Below the pieces are notes generated by a model. The model was not told the DNA's origin and ran no database searches. It saw only the letters and a list, made by a program, of their open reading frames with translations. Shown piece by piece: positions 11,406-21,473 of a stretch of 64,000 nt of DNA. The translations under genes and the position numbers were made by a program. Positions within the stretch are counted from its first letter, which is position 1. Each line of letters opens with the position of its first letter. The DNA lies in the NCBI GenBank assembly GCA_963969495.1, contig OZ018317.1, forward strand, positions 33,419,503 to 33,483,502, in the 5' to 3' direction. This stretch comes from Ceratothoa steindachneri (Eukaryota; Arthropoda; Malacostraca; Isopoda; Cymothoidae).

Positions 11406-11587
11406 TCATCAATAATATAACTAAATAACTCATCTTTCTTATTTCTAAGACTACGAGCATTGGTATAAAGACAACTCAGCCTTCCTATCCCTGAAGCACC
11501 TCTTTTAGAATGTATACCTTCCAATATCTCTTCTGCATCTCTTTCCTTTCCCTGCCCCACCCTGTACTCATATATTTCCCTGACCAC
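9073..11587 (-). pseudogene. CR1-A ORF2: endonuclease and reverse transcriptase
   Basis: The endonuclease portion (10731-11587) has CLYTNARSLRNKKDELF, the TA-encoded I-Y run, DFNFNSVDW and GNSDHQMVVFNLG. The polymerase portion (9073-10596, 507 codons open) has SGPDNIHFRLLK, NFRPVSLTSIIFKILEKIV, DFSKAFDK, GVPQGSILGPLLF and the catalytic FADD. About 75 residues present in copies B and C after KDLGV are missing here, and the joined frame stays open. The linker around 10600-10730 contains stops. Family function: nick DNA and copy the element RNA at the nick. Confidence 0.85.
11321..11403. repeat. (TA)n microsatellite in the CR1-A endonuclease frame
   Basis: About 80 bp of pure TA. It sits where copies B and C read GATATAGATATATT, a natural seed for slippage. 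As it lacks stop triplets, the frame stays open and encodes an Ile-Tyr run. Confidence 0.95.
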
Positions 11588-11596
11588 AATCAGTAA

Positions 11597-12610
11597 CTAG
11601 TTTCCTGCCTGCAAAGACCCAATGACACTATCTAACTCCTGCCACAACACGTCAACCCCAACCCAGATTAGATGGAGTCCATCCAATGCATACAATGCCT
11701 TAGTCCCATAAAACCCATTCCAAACATTTACAAACACTAATCCCGACTCCTCACACAGGCCTTTCACATACTCATTCAGTCCAGTTGCAAGACACAACCA
11801 TTCTATCCCCAGATCCAATCTCGGAAGCACACCTGAAACAATGCTTTTCACTCTACTTCCACTCATCCTTTCAACTAACCTTTATTACATCTCTCGTAAC
11901 TCATATGAACCCAGCTTCTTTATATCATTTACTCCCACATTCCTCTCACACCCAGACACCAGACTATCATACCTCTCAGACACATCATTTACACCAGCAC
12001 CCAGCAAACAAACATTCACTCCCTTCCATTTGCTTGCACTCAATTCCTATCTAAATATCTAATCTGAGAGTCACCCATCACAAGCACCTCGGTCATCTTC
12101 CTAGTCCCCCTAGGCCTAGCATTACCTTCCCCTCCTGTTGTCATTCAAACTACCACTTATTTCACTTTCTGCCATAACCACATAAGACAAATCACTTTCA
12201 ACCTCTTCCTCTCTCAAGGCATCAAATCTGTTAGTTAACCTAACAGGTTCCATGTCCCTCTTACTCACAGACCTAACCTGTCCTAACCTATCTATTCTAT
12301 TTCTATCCATATTCACCCACCATTCATCTTCACCCACATCAGTCACTTCTTTCTCTCCAGTCCCTAGTCTAGGCCTATCTTCCATCCTCCTGGTCCCAAC
12401 CACATTCTTCATGTGTACACTCACATCCCTTCTTACTTCATTCACCAACTCACTTAATCTCTTGCACTCATCAAGCAACCAACTCACCTCCTCTACCAAA
12501 GCCACATTTGCACTAGTCACTTAACACACAGGGCATTCAGATACATTTTCTCTTCTTTCAACACCACAAAAATCACAAACTACATACACACTGCTTACAT
12601 CAAAAGGCAT
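11597..12610 (-). pseudogene. CR1-A ORF1: zinc finger, coiled coil and SGNH esterase
   Basis: From an ATG at 12610 the minus strand reads VCDFCG...ECPVC, a short four-Cys finger, then a stop. A charged region follows (12122-12520). The esterase part has GDSQIRYLD near 12070, GVND, then LPRLDLGIEWL and DGLHL at 11660-11860. CR1-clade ORF1 proteins with such an esterase domain are an established type. The stop after the finger and frameshifts make this copy inactive. The codon after the catalytic GDS is CAG here, unlike the TGA in copies B and C. Confidence 0.75.
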
Positions 12611-12751
12611 GCTCACTTCATTCAAAACAACAGCTATACTGAGAAACTTTTCAAAATATAATTAAACATTCCTTTAGTATTATGTCTAGCACTCAAAGTT
12701 AACTATCTTCCCAAACTTAAATATATTACACCTAAAAATCTAAATTGAAAA

Positions 12752-13249
12752 AAATCACTGAATAGAGAGCTCGCTGAGAACACAACCGATTGCTACTTTT
12801 CAAAACTTTTCCAATCGTTTTCAATCATATGGGTTCGAATAAATTGTTCTATGAATTCCTGAAAAGTTGTAGCAGGATTTGCTGTGACAACAGCTTACAA
12901 TTCATTTAGAGTGAAATCCCTACTTCAGAAACAGAAAAACCACCTTCTGCAACTTCTTTCATTTACTACATCATCCCTATAAGTGCTCTGAATAGATTTT
13001 GCTGCTGTACTTGCATAGACACATTTATGAAACAAGAGTCACATGTCTAATATGATCTTTAGATGAGAGGAAATATGGGTGACTACTGAAGAAGATTACG
13101 ATTATAAACAATATTATTTAAATCTGAAAGAAAAAGGTATAAATTACTCATTGTAGCATTGTTACATGATAACAAGAGACACTACTTTAATAAATACTAT
13201 CTAAAACCTTATTCTAGAAAATTGACATTACTTTTGTTTCAACCTGATA
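12752..13249 (-). pseudogene. Mariner transposase relic 2, N-terminal half with terminal repeat
   Basis: The minus strand starts with a mariner-like end, TATCAGGTTGAAACAAAAG, at about 13249. It then reads degenerate helix-turn-helix sequence: STAAKSIQSTYRDDVV, RSCRRWF and LQAVVTANPATTFQEF. It stops at 12752, where the CR1 LINE is inserted, and continues at 8672. Confidence 0.7.
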
Positions 13250-13599
13250 CATAAAGGCTCAAATGACACTTAGTAAATTACAAGACCCAATCACTTGAGA
13301 TTGTAAGCACTACTGACACTAAATTGTAAGCTAGAAGGGCCTACATGCCTTTGTTTTAATTCAGCACTGAAACTAATGAGTGTATCGACTACTTAGAATG
13401 AATGTGAAGGGGGTTGAATATATACTCTCTACTCTGGATGTTTGCAAGCAAAGAGGGAATTTGTGCTTGTTATTAGGTGTTATCTGTGGATTTTTCAGTG
13501 AATAGTGACCTGATCCGTCTGAGAGTGACTATGTTTGGAGGCAGGGAAAATTTTTCATTTGCACTTTGGAGGAGGTGAATTCAGTATGGGATTGATTGG
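13250..13599. other. AT-rich intron sequence
   Basis: No gene or known repeat recognised between the mariner end and the minisatellite. Confidence 0.4.
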
Positions 13600-13765
13600 G
13601 AGGCTGAATGATTTGAGAATAGAGAGTATGAGTGGTTTAGGAATGAAGAGTAAGAGAGTTTGGTAATGGAGAGTGAGAGGGTTTGGGAATGGAGAGTGAA
13701 ATGTTTTGTGACTGAAGAGCATGAGTGAGAGGGTTTGGGAATGAAGAGAGTATATAGATGAGAGA
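13600..13765 (+). repeat. Imperfect minisatellite, unit about 30 bp
   Basis: Variants of GAGAGGGTTTGGGAATGGAG recur about five times with substitutions and length changes. No coding frame is supported. Confidence 0.75.
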
Positions 13766-14370
13766 GTTGTGGAAAAATGTTTTTTTTAAGTGGTTTAAGA
13801 TGTATTTTTTAAGTTAATAATGAATCCTTAACATTGTAATCATTTTGTTAATTTTCTCTCTCATTTCAGAAATGTAATTCTTCAACTGGTGCTAATTTTA
13901 AGTGGATCATACCAACAAAATCCCACAACTAACAAAACTTTCCATGGATAAAGGACCCTTCTGGGGATCAGTTTTGGCCTGTTTGCACCCACTAAGCCAT
14001 TGTGTTATTTTATGTTACTGCTGACACTTTGGTATTTTAGAAGAGTAAAATATATACTCAATTTATTATATACTCAATTTATTTATGCCAAATTTTGGGC
14101 TTATATACAGAATGACCTTATAGCTAAAGTATATTGTTTGAAAATGCTTTAAACTTCCTGAAACTGCTCCCATTTTGTAATGCCTCGCAAGTTCAATGAA
14201 AATTGGAACTATAACAGTAAAGGAGTTAAAAATAGAAAACATTTCTAAACTTTAAAATCCTATTAAAAGAAACTGGAATTAACCTAGTAATAACTTTATA
14301 ATGTGCTATAATACTTTCAATATAAAATAAAATAACTTTTATCCTTCAGCATGAAGAATATGTAATTTAC
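13766..14370. other. AT-rich EARS2 intron 1 just after exon 1
   Basis: No gene or repeat recognised. The exon 1 donor GTAAAT lies at 14370-14365 on the minus strand. Confidence 0.5.
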
Positions 14371-14497
14371 CTGTAGGGCTCGGGGCAAAACGTACTCGAA
14401 TATGAGAACTTGAATACTGAAATGCATGACAAAGTAGTTTCTTAAAATACTTTTGCAATATATATGTCTTTCCTGGTAACTTTATCAAAAAGTGCAT
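14371..14497 (-). CDS. EARS2: EARS2 coding exon 1: start codon, presequence and RFAPSPTG motif
   Basis: An ATG at 14497 (minus strand) opens 42 codons plus one base. The first ~33 residues are Lys-rich and hydrophobic with no acidic residue, as expected of a mitochondrial import presequence. They are followed by HIRVRFAPSPTG, the invariant N-terminal strand of glutamyl-tRNA synthetases. An in-frame TGA two codons upstream supports this start. The donor CAG|GTAAAT splits a Gly codon, and exon 2 begins with the complementary phase. The predicted protein would enter the mitochondrion and make Glu-tRNA. This exon was found from its motif and splice signal; it is too short for routine ORF calling. 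Confidence 0.88.
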
Positions 14498-14819
14498 TTT
14501 ATATCACATATATATTTAGTATGCAAATATTTTTGTCAAGGTAAAGAAAGGCCTGAAATTTCAATTATGAACTATTAAAGTAATATAATTATGACAAAAT
14601 TCAATCTAAATTCAAATAGCTTTAATAATAAGAAACTTATCAATTTCCCTAACAAAATAAATAATACTAACATAATACAAAGATAACTAGCCAACTATTT
14701 AGCTGGTAAACATACCCATATGATATTTACTGGGAAAACTTTCTAAGTGGTGTCTCACATTTTTTAATCTCTACATACATAACATATCCAGACAAAAGGA
14801 TGCATAGGTAACACTAAAG

Positions 14820-15332
14820 CAGAGGTCTCCAAACTACGGGCCCACAAGGTCAGTTCATCCAGACCACTGCTGCACTGTGCCACAAATGAGCTAAAATATA
14901 ACTATATGCATATAATTATATATATGTGAAGTCAGTACATAGAACGAGGCTGACTGGTGAACATTTGAAAGCAATTCTCTTGATTGGATGCAGCAATTAC
15001 AAAGCAAATATTGATGATATCTTAAAAGCTAAACGCCAGTTTGACAAATTTCACTAACCTTTATAATTGCATAGTTTGTGAGACTCATATGTGCGCACTG
15101 GGTGTGTAATACTATCTTATTGCTAATGACGCCTTCTTTATTAACTTTTTGGTAAATAAATATGTTTGTCATCTTTATTCTTTGTGTATTTTGTGTATTG
15201 GTAAATAAATTTGTTGGTTGTCTTTATTTTTGGTATATTCACTATATTGTATTGAACAAAATGGTTATGCGACCCAGGCTCGTCATTCTCTCAGTTATCT
15301 GGCCCACTGTGAAAAAGGTTTGGTGACCCCTG
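14820..15332 (+). mobile_element. hAT-family deletion derivative with 8-bp TSD, upstream of EARS2
   Basis: The 513-bp element has terminal inverted repeats CAGAGGTCTCCAAAC and (reverse) CAGGGGTCACCAAAC. Both sides carry CACTAAAG (14812-14819 and 15333-15340), the 8-bp target duplication typical of hAT. It keeps the C-terminal end of a transposase gene. It lies 323 bp upstream of the EARS2 start codon, so it may sit in or near the promoter. Confidence 0.93.
14926..15057 (+). pseudogene. hAT transposase C-terminus
   Basis: Forty-three open codons end at a TAA at 15055. They read KSVHRTRLTGEHLKAILLIG followed by ANIDDILKAKRQFDKFH. This is the tail of hAT/ZBED-type transposases, after the dimerisation region (RSRLTxEHL motif). 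The rest of the gene is deleted, so the element would need a transposase from elsewhere to move. Confidence 0.8.
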
Positions 15333-15340
15333 CACTAAAG

Positions 15341-15663
15341 CAAAAACAGCTACTCATCTCCTCCAACCATAGTATCTCAAGACACTGGTTCACCACAAAA
15401 CTCAAAATAGCTCCAACCAAATCCACAACTACCCTCCTCACCAGTGATACATAGGAAAACCAATACATGCTTTAGTTAACAATAAACAACACCCCCTACA
15501 CCACATACTCAAAATACTTGGCACAACGAATGAAGAGGGAGGATAAGACAAACCACATATGGTACGAGGTTCCTTTTTTGCTGTTTCACTCCTCTGGAGC
15601 TTCCTCAGTGACAAGAAACTCTGATCAGTCATAGTTTCTTGTTACTTTGAGCAAGTTCCACAG
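15341..15663. other. Unassigned sequence between hAT element and LTR
   Basis: A 64-codon minus-strand frame (15438-15632) has no recognised motif. No element ends were seen. Confidence 0.35.
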
Positions 15664-15858
15664 TGTGGCAGCGGGGTTGTGACTCCGCAGCCAAAAAATT
15701 CCTGCCACCTTGACAAGGTCTGCTCGGTGGTTCAAAGAGAGGGTATTGAGGAGAGAGTCTATTTTCTAAATTTAATTTAGAAACCGTAAATATGGCATAA
15801 CATTAAAACTCAAAATATGATACAGAAATTATAATACAGCCCTCAACCTAAACCAAAA

Positions 15859-15916
<58 letters not shown>

Positions 15917-16676
15917 GGCCTTACAATACTCTCAGCCGTGCAAACGAATAGTTATATACAATAATGCACATCAAAACACCAACCAATTAAAAAATATCCG
16001 GAATGATGGGTGCACCCTTAACTCACTAACGGAGCAAGACAAGTCATGGAAAAATGGGAAGTAGCTACTTTCTGCGGGATTCTGAGGGGTCTGGGACTCA
16101 GCAAAGCCAAGAACTTTAGAGACCTGGGATGCTTGTTAGTCCCAACTGCTGGGTCGTATTCTGTGAGGCATTGCTTCAACTACTCCCTGGAGACTGGCAG
16201 GTGCTCTCCAAGGTCCACACCTTAGAAGATCCTCCCGAAAGGTAGGCGCATGTACGAGGGTCTGGATTGGCTTCAGCCATCTCCGAAAGCCAGATGTCGC
16301 CGACTATCAGTACCACAGAACTGGAAAAGAGAAGGCACATTCAGCCACTGATTCACTGCCACACTTAAACATCTTTACTACTAACACATTCAACCATACC
16401 CACTCTCACACAATTTTCACTCACCTATTTTCCATCCAGGCGGCTCTTCTTTCCTCAGTCACAACTAATGACTTTCAAACTATTATTAAATATAAAGCTA
16501 TAGTTACACTGAGAGAATCCACCTAAAAAGAAAATAGAGATGAATGGGGGAGCACGATAGAGGTCTATCGAGTTCCCCCACACAAGCAAAGATGGTGATC
16601 ACACGATCCACACACACATTCTGAAAAAGAAGGGATTAGACATAGGGGAGGGAGGGTGGACAACCAAACTACTACA
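15664..16676 (-). mobile_element. Probable LTR of the old minus-strand Gypsy copy
   Basis: On the minus strand the segment begins TGTAGTAGTTTGG right after a purine-rich GGGAGGGA tract and ends CCGCTGCCACA, giving TG...CA termini over 1013 bp. It sits exactly downstream of the pol C-terminal extension of the copy at 16677-23762. It includes a 50-bp TA run at 15863-15913. The partner LTR is missing, so the outer boundary is inferred. Confidence 0.5.
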
Positions 16677-16746
16677 TCCCTCCCAGCTAAATTCGCCTCA
16701 CCTCACCACGTCTCAATCCCCATCTTCATAGACCTATTTCATTCAT

Positions 16747-17625
16747 TCACAGTGCTTTCAACATCACCCAGTCATACTCTTTCACTCTACCTCTCCTCCT
16801 AGTCACAGGTCCATCAACTGTCTCTGTCATCTGTTGTAATGTCTCTTCATGTCTGTCCATGGCCCCTTCTCTATGTACTTCATCCACACACACATCTGAC
16901 ATTTCCTGACCAATCTCACTAAAATCCTCAACTAACTTCTCTACCTCATCCATCAAACCTTCCCATTCTTTCATAGCATTTATCAACTCTTGTTCCAATT
17001 CCGCACTTATCCCATTTATACTCTCTAGCATGGACTCAAGACTCATTCAAAGGAAACTTACAAATACTATACATTTTATCATATACTCCATCTCGATATT
17101 GCGCAAATCCAGAAAACTCTCCCACCTCACTCTGACTGAACTGTTCCATCCATTCATCCTTTCTCAACCGTTTACTCTTACGCTTCCTCCTTCCATGTTC
17201 AACTAACACTAACTGCTTTCCCTCTAAAGCACTAGCTATATCATCCACCATTTCCCAGCCTTCCATTCTTTCAGACAGATATTCATTCACCGGATGTTGC
17301 ACCAAATACTCAGGAGGTTCACGCCACTTTCGCAACTGACATTGATGCATTCTACGTTCATCCAAACTTCCATCTTCTCTTTCATGAACTATAACATAAC
17401 TTACCTCATTCAACCAAACCTTTCTTACTACAAATGCACCTTCAAACTTCTCTTTCAACTTTTCCACATTCAGTGTACCTTTTGTCTCAAGCTCCTTTAG
17501 TACTTTATCACCAACAGAAAAACTCTCAAACCTTTCATTCCCTTTTCTCCACAACTCATGATCCTTCTCACTAAGTCCCATACATGGCCTAATCACTCAT
17601 TCAAAGTTCAGCAAATACTTACATG
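16747..17625 (-). pseudogene. Gypsy subfamily 2 integrase C-terminus and pol extension
   Basis: The 17036-17596 part holds the integrase C-terminal module (FEGAFVVRKVWLNEVSYVI, HQCQLRKWREPPEYL) and a basic run RRKRKSKRLRK. The extension motif VGEFSGF follows. A frame change near 17040 leads to 16747-17046, which is acidic and helical (ELEQELINAMKEWEGLMDEV). It ends near TRRRGRVKEYDWV. The full-length element has a matching extension with DFSGF repeats and an ATRSQGPVEECEWV end, so the extension is a family trait. Confidence 0.75.
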
Positions 17626-17626
17626 G

Positions 17627-18238
17627 TCACATTCCAATCACCTTATGCACTGTCATATTATATGCACAAAGCATTCTTCCCAAACATTCATCCCATTCTT
17701 TCCCATCTTTCACCATCAATCGTAACATCTCATTCAAAGTTCTTATCATTCTTCCAGCCAAACTATTCTCACTGTGCATATACGGCGTCGTTCGCACATG
17801 ATTTATTCCCCATTCACTCAACATCTCCTCAAAAGCACGTCCCACAAACTCAGGTCCATTGTCACTCAACATTCGCACAGGTTTACACATGCACATGGGC
17901 AACATTCTCTCACTCACTTCTCTAGCAACATTCAATGAAGATTTATTTGTCACAGGTGCAGCATACGCAAATTTGCTCATATGATCCACCATCACAATCA
18001 TCCCTACATACCCTCTTGAAGTCCTCGGAAAAGACACACAATCGATCGCTACCATTTCAAAGGGTTCATTCACACTCAACTTTAATATGGGTGGGGCAAC
18101 ATACACTCTCTGATACTTTCTCTTCTGGCACACTTCACACATAGTCGCTACATCCAAGAAAATCTTTTTCAAAAAGGGACTAAATATACATCCTTTCATA
18201 CATTCTCACAATTTATTCTTAGCCATATGTCCAAACCT
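17627..18238 (-). pseudogene. Gypsy subfamily 2 integrase core
   Basis: Reads CQKRK (end of the zinc finger), VAIDCVSFPRTSRGYVGM with the first catalytic Asp, and LSDNGPEFVG with the second. It then reads RTTPYMHSENSLAGRMIRTL. In the full-length copy the last block has the catalytic Glu in GLAERTIRTL; here that position is Gly. The frame is open for 190 codons but the enzyme would be dead. Confidence 0.85.
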
Positions 18239-18239
18239 A

Positions 18240-18567
18240 TCATGCACAATCTTCACCATTACAATCATGCCACACGGAAAACACCAGAATATATACATCC
18301 TCATCATCTATACATTGCACAAAATACACTAAACCCTTGAACACTACAAACTTTCCAGCAAACCTTCTAAACTCTCTTAATATGCAACTCCATTCATTCA
18401 CAGGAACACTGATCATTATGCTATCTTTCAATTCATGCACCATCGGACATGACTCTTGCATGCTCTCTATATCTTCAGCAGTCAACAGCTCTTCACTCAA
18501 ATCGACACCTGCCACTCCTACAAATCCGGGTGAGCCTACAAGCTCACTCTGCAACTTCCCAACTGTT
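18240..18567 (-). pseudogene. Gypsy subfamily 2 PR2-integrase linker, downstream part
   Basis: Reads VDLSEELLTAEDIESMQESC and MISVPVNEWSCILREF, equivalent to the region between PR2 and the integrase zinc finger in the full-length copy. It was separated from the PR2 part (21097-21470) by the younger Gypsy insertion. Reading across the insertion restores one frame. Confidence 0.75.
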
Positions 18568-18571
18568 ACAC
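18568..18571 (+). repeat. Target-site duplication ACAC, left
   Basis: Matches 21093-21096 on the other side of the deleted Gypsy element; a 4-bp duplication is normal for Ty3/Gypsy. Confidence 0.85.
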
Positions 18572-19134
18572 TGTGGTGGGGCGAATGTGAGTGTGTGTAA
18601 AAGGGCCATTCTCCCACCCCTTTTCTCAGTACCCTCTCCCTCCCTCTGTAAGAATGTGTGTGAATGGGAATGGGTTTGGTTTTTTTTGTTTATTTTATGT
18701 ATAAAAATGATTACCATGTTTTTTTTTTCTTTCTTTCCAGGCCTCATATTCTGGAAAGATAGGACTTAGTTTCGTATATCCTTATATTACAAACAAAGCG
18801 TTATATCCTGGAAAGCTATATTATCATTAATAAATAAAGGCCATTAGTATAGCTTAATGAAGGAGGGCTTATAATAGCCACGTAAGCTTTTTAAAGTCAT
18901 TATCTTCCATCAAGCGCAGAGGCGCCACACTTGTAAGTCCTAGGCATTTTGCTCGCTCGAGTGGCAGGTGGCTGGACATCTCTCCATCCTCTTTGTATAA
19001 AGTGAGGCCTTGATTGTTGTTTATATATTGACTGTTGTATTCAGGATTTTTTTTTTGGTTGTTTGATTTTTATGTTTATTAGGATAGATTAAATAGTATT
19101 TATATATATAGGATTTTCTTTTTGTATCCATTGG
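18572..19134 (+). repeat. Left LTR, truncated at its 3' end
   Basis: Begins TGTGGTGGGGCGAATGTGAG and matches the first 563 bp of the right LTR. The last ~180 bp, including the ...GCTACA end, are missing. Confidence 0.92.
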
Positions 19135-19137
19135 AGA

Positions 19138-20256
19138 GTGTTGTGGGCGTATAATTCAACTGTGCATAGTGCAACTGGAATGTCCCCATGTCAGTTTGTG
19201 ATGAATTTTGAAAGGCGAGTGAAAGATAGGTTTCGTTTGAGTGAAAGTGAGCAGAGTGTATGGCGTGAGGCGCATGAAAGGTTCCGTTCATTTGAATTAG
19301 GTACAAAAGTATTGAAGGTGAAAGAAGTGAAGGGTAGGTTGAATGTATCAAAGATGAGTGAGAAGTTTGATGGACCTTATAGAGTTGTGAGGGTTTGGGA
19401 AAATGGAGTGACGTATGTTTTGGAGAGTTTGAATGACGGCATGACTGAGAGAGTGCGGGCTCATCAGAGTCAGTTAAGGAGATGGAGAGAACCTCCTGAC
19501 TACCTGGTGAGCCATCCAGTGTATGGACTGTGTAGAGAGAGAGGTAAAGTGCATGCTGATGAGATTGAATGTGAGAGTATGGATCTGTCTGGGAAAGAGC
19601 TAGTCTTAGTCTCGAGGAGTAGAAAGCGTACAAAGAAGAGTGAAAGGAAGAATGCAAGTACGAATGAAAGTAAGTCTGAGCAGAGTGTTTCTGGTATGGG
19701 GGATCTTGAAAGGGAGATTGAGTTTTTGCGTAAACAGGTAAGTGATCTGGCTGGTATAAGTAGACGAGTGAGTGAGCTGCCTGTGCCAAATTTTTCTGGT
19801 TTTGGGAACAGTATGAATGATAGTGTGTTTGGGCAGAATGAACCTAGTGTGGCTGATTTTTCGGGTTTTATGAATGGTAATAGTAGGGGTGAGTTTGATG
19901 TAGTGAATGATGAAGTGGCTGATTTTTCAGGTTTCTGGTGGGAACCAGTCGAAGGGGTTTCTGGTATGCCTGTTGAGAATACAGGGGATGTGAGTGACCT
20001 GTCTGTTTCGCAAGAATGTACCTTGAGTTGGATGAGAGCTGTGAGTGAGGAGCTGATGAATGGGGGTATGAAGAGTGAGGGTTCTGAACGGAAGAGTATG
20101 AAAGAATTCTGTCGTGAGATGGGAGAACTGGTAATGAGGGCTAAGAGTATGGTTGATGAGATGATAAATAGTGACGATGAGACTGACAGGACGACTGACG
20201 AACAACCCCGACTAATTGCTACGCGTAGCCAGGGACCAGTAGACGAGTGTGAATAG
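19138..20256 (+). pseudogene. Gypsy integrase C-terminus fused to pol extension (372 codons open)
   Basis: Starts in the integrase core after the catalytic Glu (LWAYNSTVHSATGMSPCQF). It continues through the GPYRVVRVWENGVTYVLESL module and a basic KRTKKSERK stretch. Without a stop it then runs into the extension with coiled coil LEREIEFLRKQVSDLAG and three (D/N)FSGF motifs. It ends at a TAG where the full-length copy has TGG. It shows that integrase and extension are one protein; the full-length copy lost 2 nt at the junction. The start given is only the first possible codon of a remnant. Confidence 0.88.
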
Positions 20257-20338
20257 GTGCAGAAGGGTGCGATTGAGCACAAGTGGTACCGTGAAGAGTG
20301 ATTGAAAGGGTTTAGTGAGTGGCTGGTCGAATGGCTTA

Positions 20339-20350
20339 AGGAAGGAGGGG
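20339..20350 (+). other. Polypurine tract before the right LTR
   Basis: AGGAAGGAGGGG directly precedes the TGTGG start of the right LTR and would prime plus-strand DNA synthesis. Confidence 0.8.
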
Positions 20351-21092
20351 TGTGGTGGGGCGAATGTGAGTGTGTGTAAAAGGGCCATTCTCCCACCCCT
20401 TTTCTCAGTACCCTCTCCCTCCCTCTGTAAGAATGTGTGTGAATGGGAATGGGTTTGTTTTTTTTTGTTTATTTTATGTATAAAAATGATTACCATGTTT
20501 TTTTTTTCTTTCTTTCCAGGCCTCATATTCTGGAAAGATAGGATTTAGTTTCGTATATCCTTATATTACAAACAAAGCGTTATATCCTGGAAAGCTATAT
20601 TATCATTAATAAATAAAGGCCATTAGTATAGCTTAATGAAGGAGGGCTTATAATAGCCACGTAAGCTTTTTAAAGTCATTATCTTCCATCAAGAGCAGAG
20701 GCGCCACACTTGTAAGTCCTAGGCATTTTGCTCGCTCGAGTGGCAGGTGGCTGGACATCTCTCCATCCTCTTTGTATAAAGTGAGGCCTTGATTGTTGTT
20801 TATATATTGACTGTTGTATTCAGGATTTTTTTTTGGGTTGTTTGATTTTTATGTTTATTAGGATAGATTAAATAGTATTTATATATATAGGATTTTCTTT
20901 TTGTATCCATTGGTGAAAAGTAAGATCTCCAATATAATCGCCCTCTCTATTGTAGATATTTTGTAAATTTTTTTGTAAGTAAAGGGACTGTATATACAAT
21001 CCGTTTCATTCTCCTTCGATTTCTCACGTCCGGATAGTGTAGGAAGTGGGTTGGATCGATTGGGGGTTAGTTTAGATTTTCGGCCCGCTACA
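20351..21092 (+). repeat. Right LTR, complete, 742 bp
   Basis: TGTGG...CTACA. The first ~90 bp and last ~120 bp match the LTRs of the full-length element at 32854-41771, but the middle ~500 bp is unrelated by eye. The host-side flank is ACAC. Confidence 0.92.
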
Positions 21093-21096
21093 ACAC

Positions 21097-21473
21097 CATC
21101 TTTCACTAAACATTCATTACATACATCCACCAAAATCCTATTCTTACGCAAAAAATCAATCCAAAACAGAAAACAATAAGGCAACTCATTCTCACTTAGC
21201 ACAACAAATTTATGCAATATGTCATTCAATTTCCCCATGCTTACAGACAAATTCACTTCCTCCCATGTAATAATACGTCCACTTATCAAAAATGTCACCT
21301 TTTCTAGAAACATTCCATCTCATATTGTCAGCATCACGCACAACTTTTGCATTGACCAAGGAAATTTGCGCACCTGTGTCAATCATTCCACAATAGCTCT
21401 TCCCATTCATAATCAAGGTAACTTGCACTCTCTCTTCAAGTCCATGCTCACACATTACATTCAACACTTCTGT
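21097..21473 (-). pseudogene. Gypsy subfamily 2 second retropepsin (PR2)
   Basis: Reads CEHGLEERVQVTLIMNGKSY, then CGMIDTGAQISLVN with the catalytic D-T-G-A. After a frame change come VNLSVSMGKLNDILHKFVVL and YCFLFWIDFLRKN, equivalent to the FLLGVDFMRLN end of PR2 in the full-length copy. The domain lies between the OTU-like region and integrase in both subfamilies. Family role: an aspartic protease that cuts polyprotein. The conserved DTGA in a diverged copy argues that this second protease was functional. Confidence 0.82.

Larger units (their letters stand above)
8673..12751 (-). mobile_element. CR1-clade LINE copy A, nearly full length, inserted in mariner relic 2
   Basis: A 4.1-kb minus-strand element with ORF1 (zinc finger plus SGNH esterase) and ORF2 (endonuclease plus reverse transcriptase). 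It ends in a short ATAAC/TTATG-type tail at 8673. The 9-bp AAATCACTG occurs on both sides (8664-8672 and 12752-12760), and removing the element restores the mariner reading. The 3' UTR has tandem repeats of about 55 bp at 8750-8880. It carries an internal deletion in the reverse transcriptase and a large TA expansion in the endonuclease. Confidence 0.9.
18572..21092 (+). mobile_element. Young deleted Gypsy element with both TSDs
   Basis: It comprises a truncated left LTR (18572-19134), an internal stub with the integrase C-terminus and pol extension, and a complete right LTR (20351-21092). ACAC flanks both sides. The left LTR is joined to pol at a point equivalent to 39707 of the full-length element, with a 2-bp GG overlap. 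Primer site, gag, protease, RT, OTU-like, PR2 and most of integrase are gone. Because the left LTR itself is truncated, and reverse transcription would have regenerated it, the deletion probably happened after integration. The two LTRs differ at only a few positions. Confidence 0.92.

Noticed and set aside
13600..13765. A CRISPR-like or coding repeat
   Set aside because: The repeats are imperfect, have no spacers and no open frame; it is a minisatellite in eukaryotic intron DNA.
19500..20396. Long minus-strand open frames across Gypsy pol and its extension (also 36183-40965)
   Set aside because: Their Ser/His/Pro/Leu-rich products are shadows of the pol frame, whose codon bias leaves few antisense stops. 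The domains are all on the plus strand.
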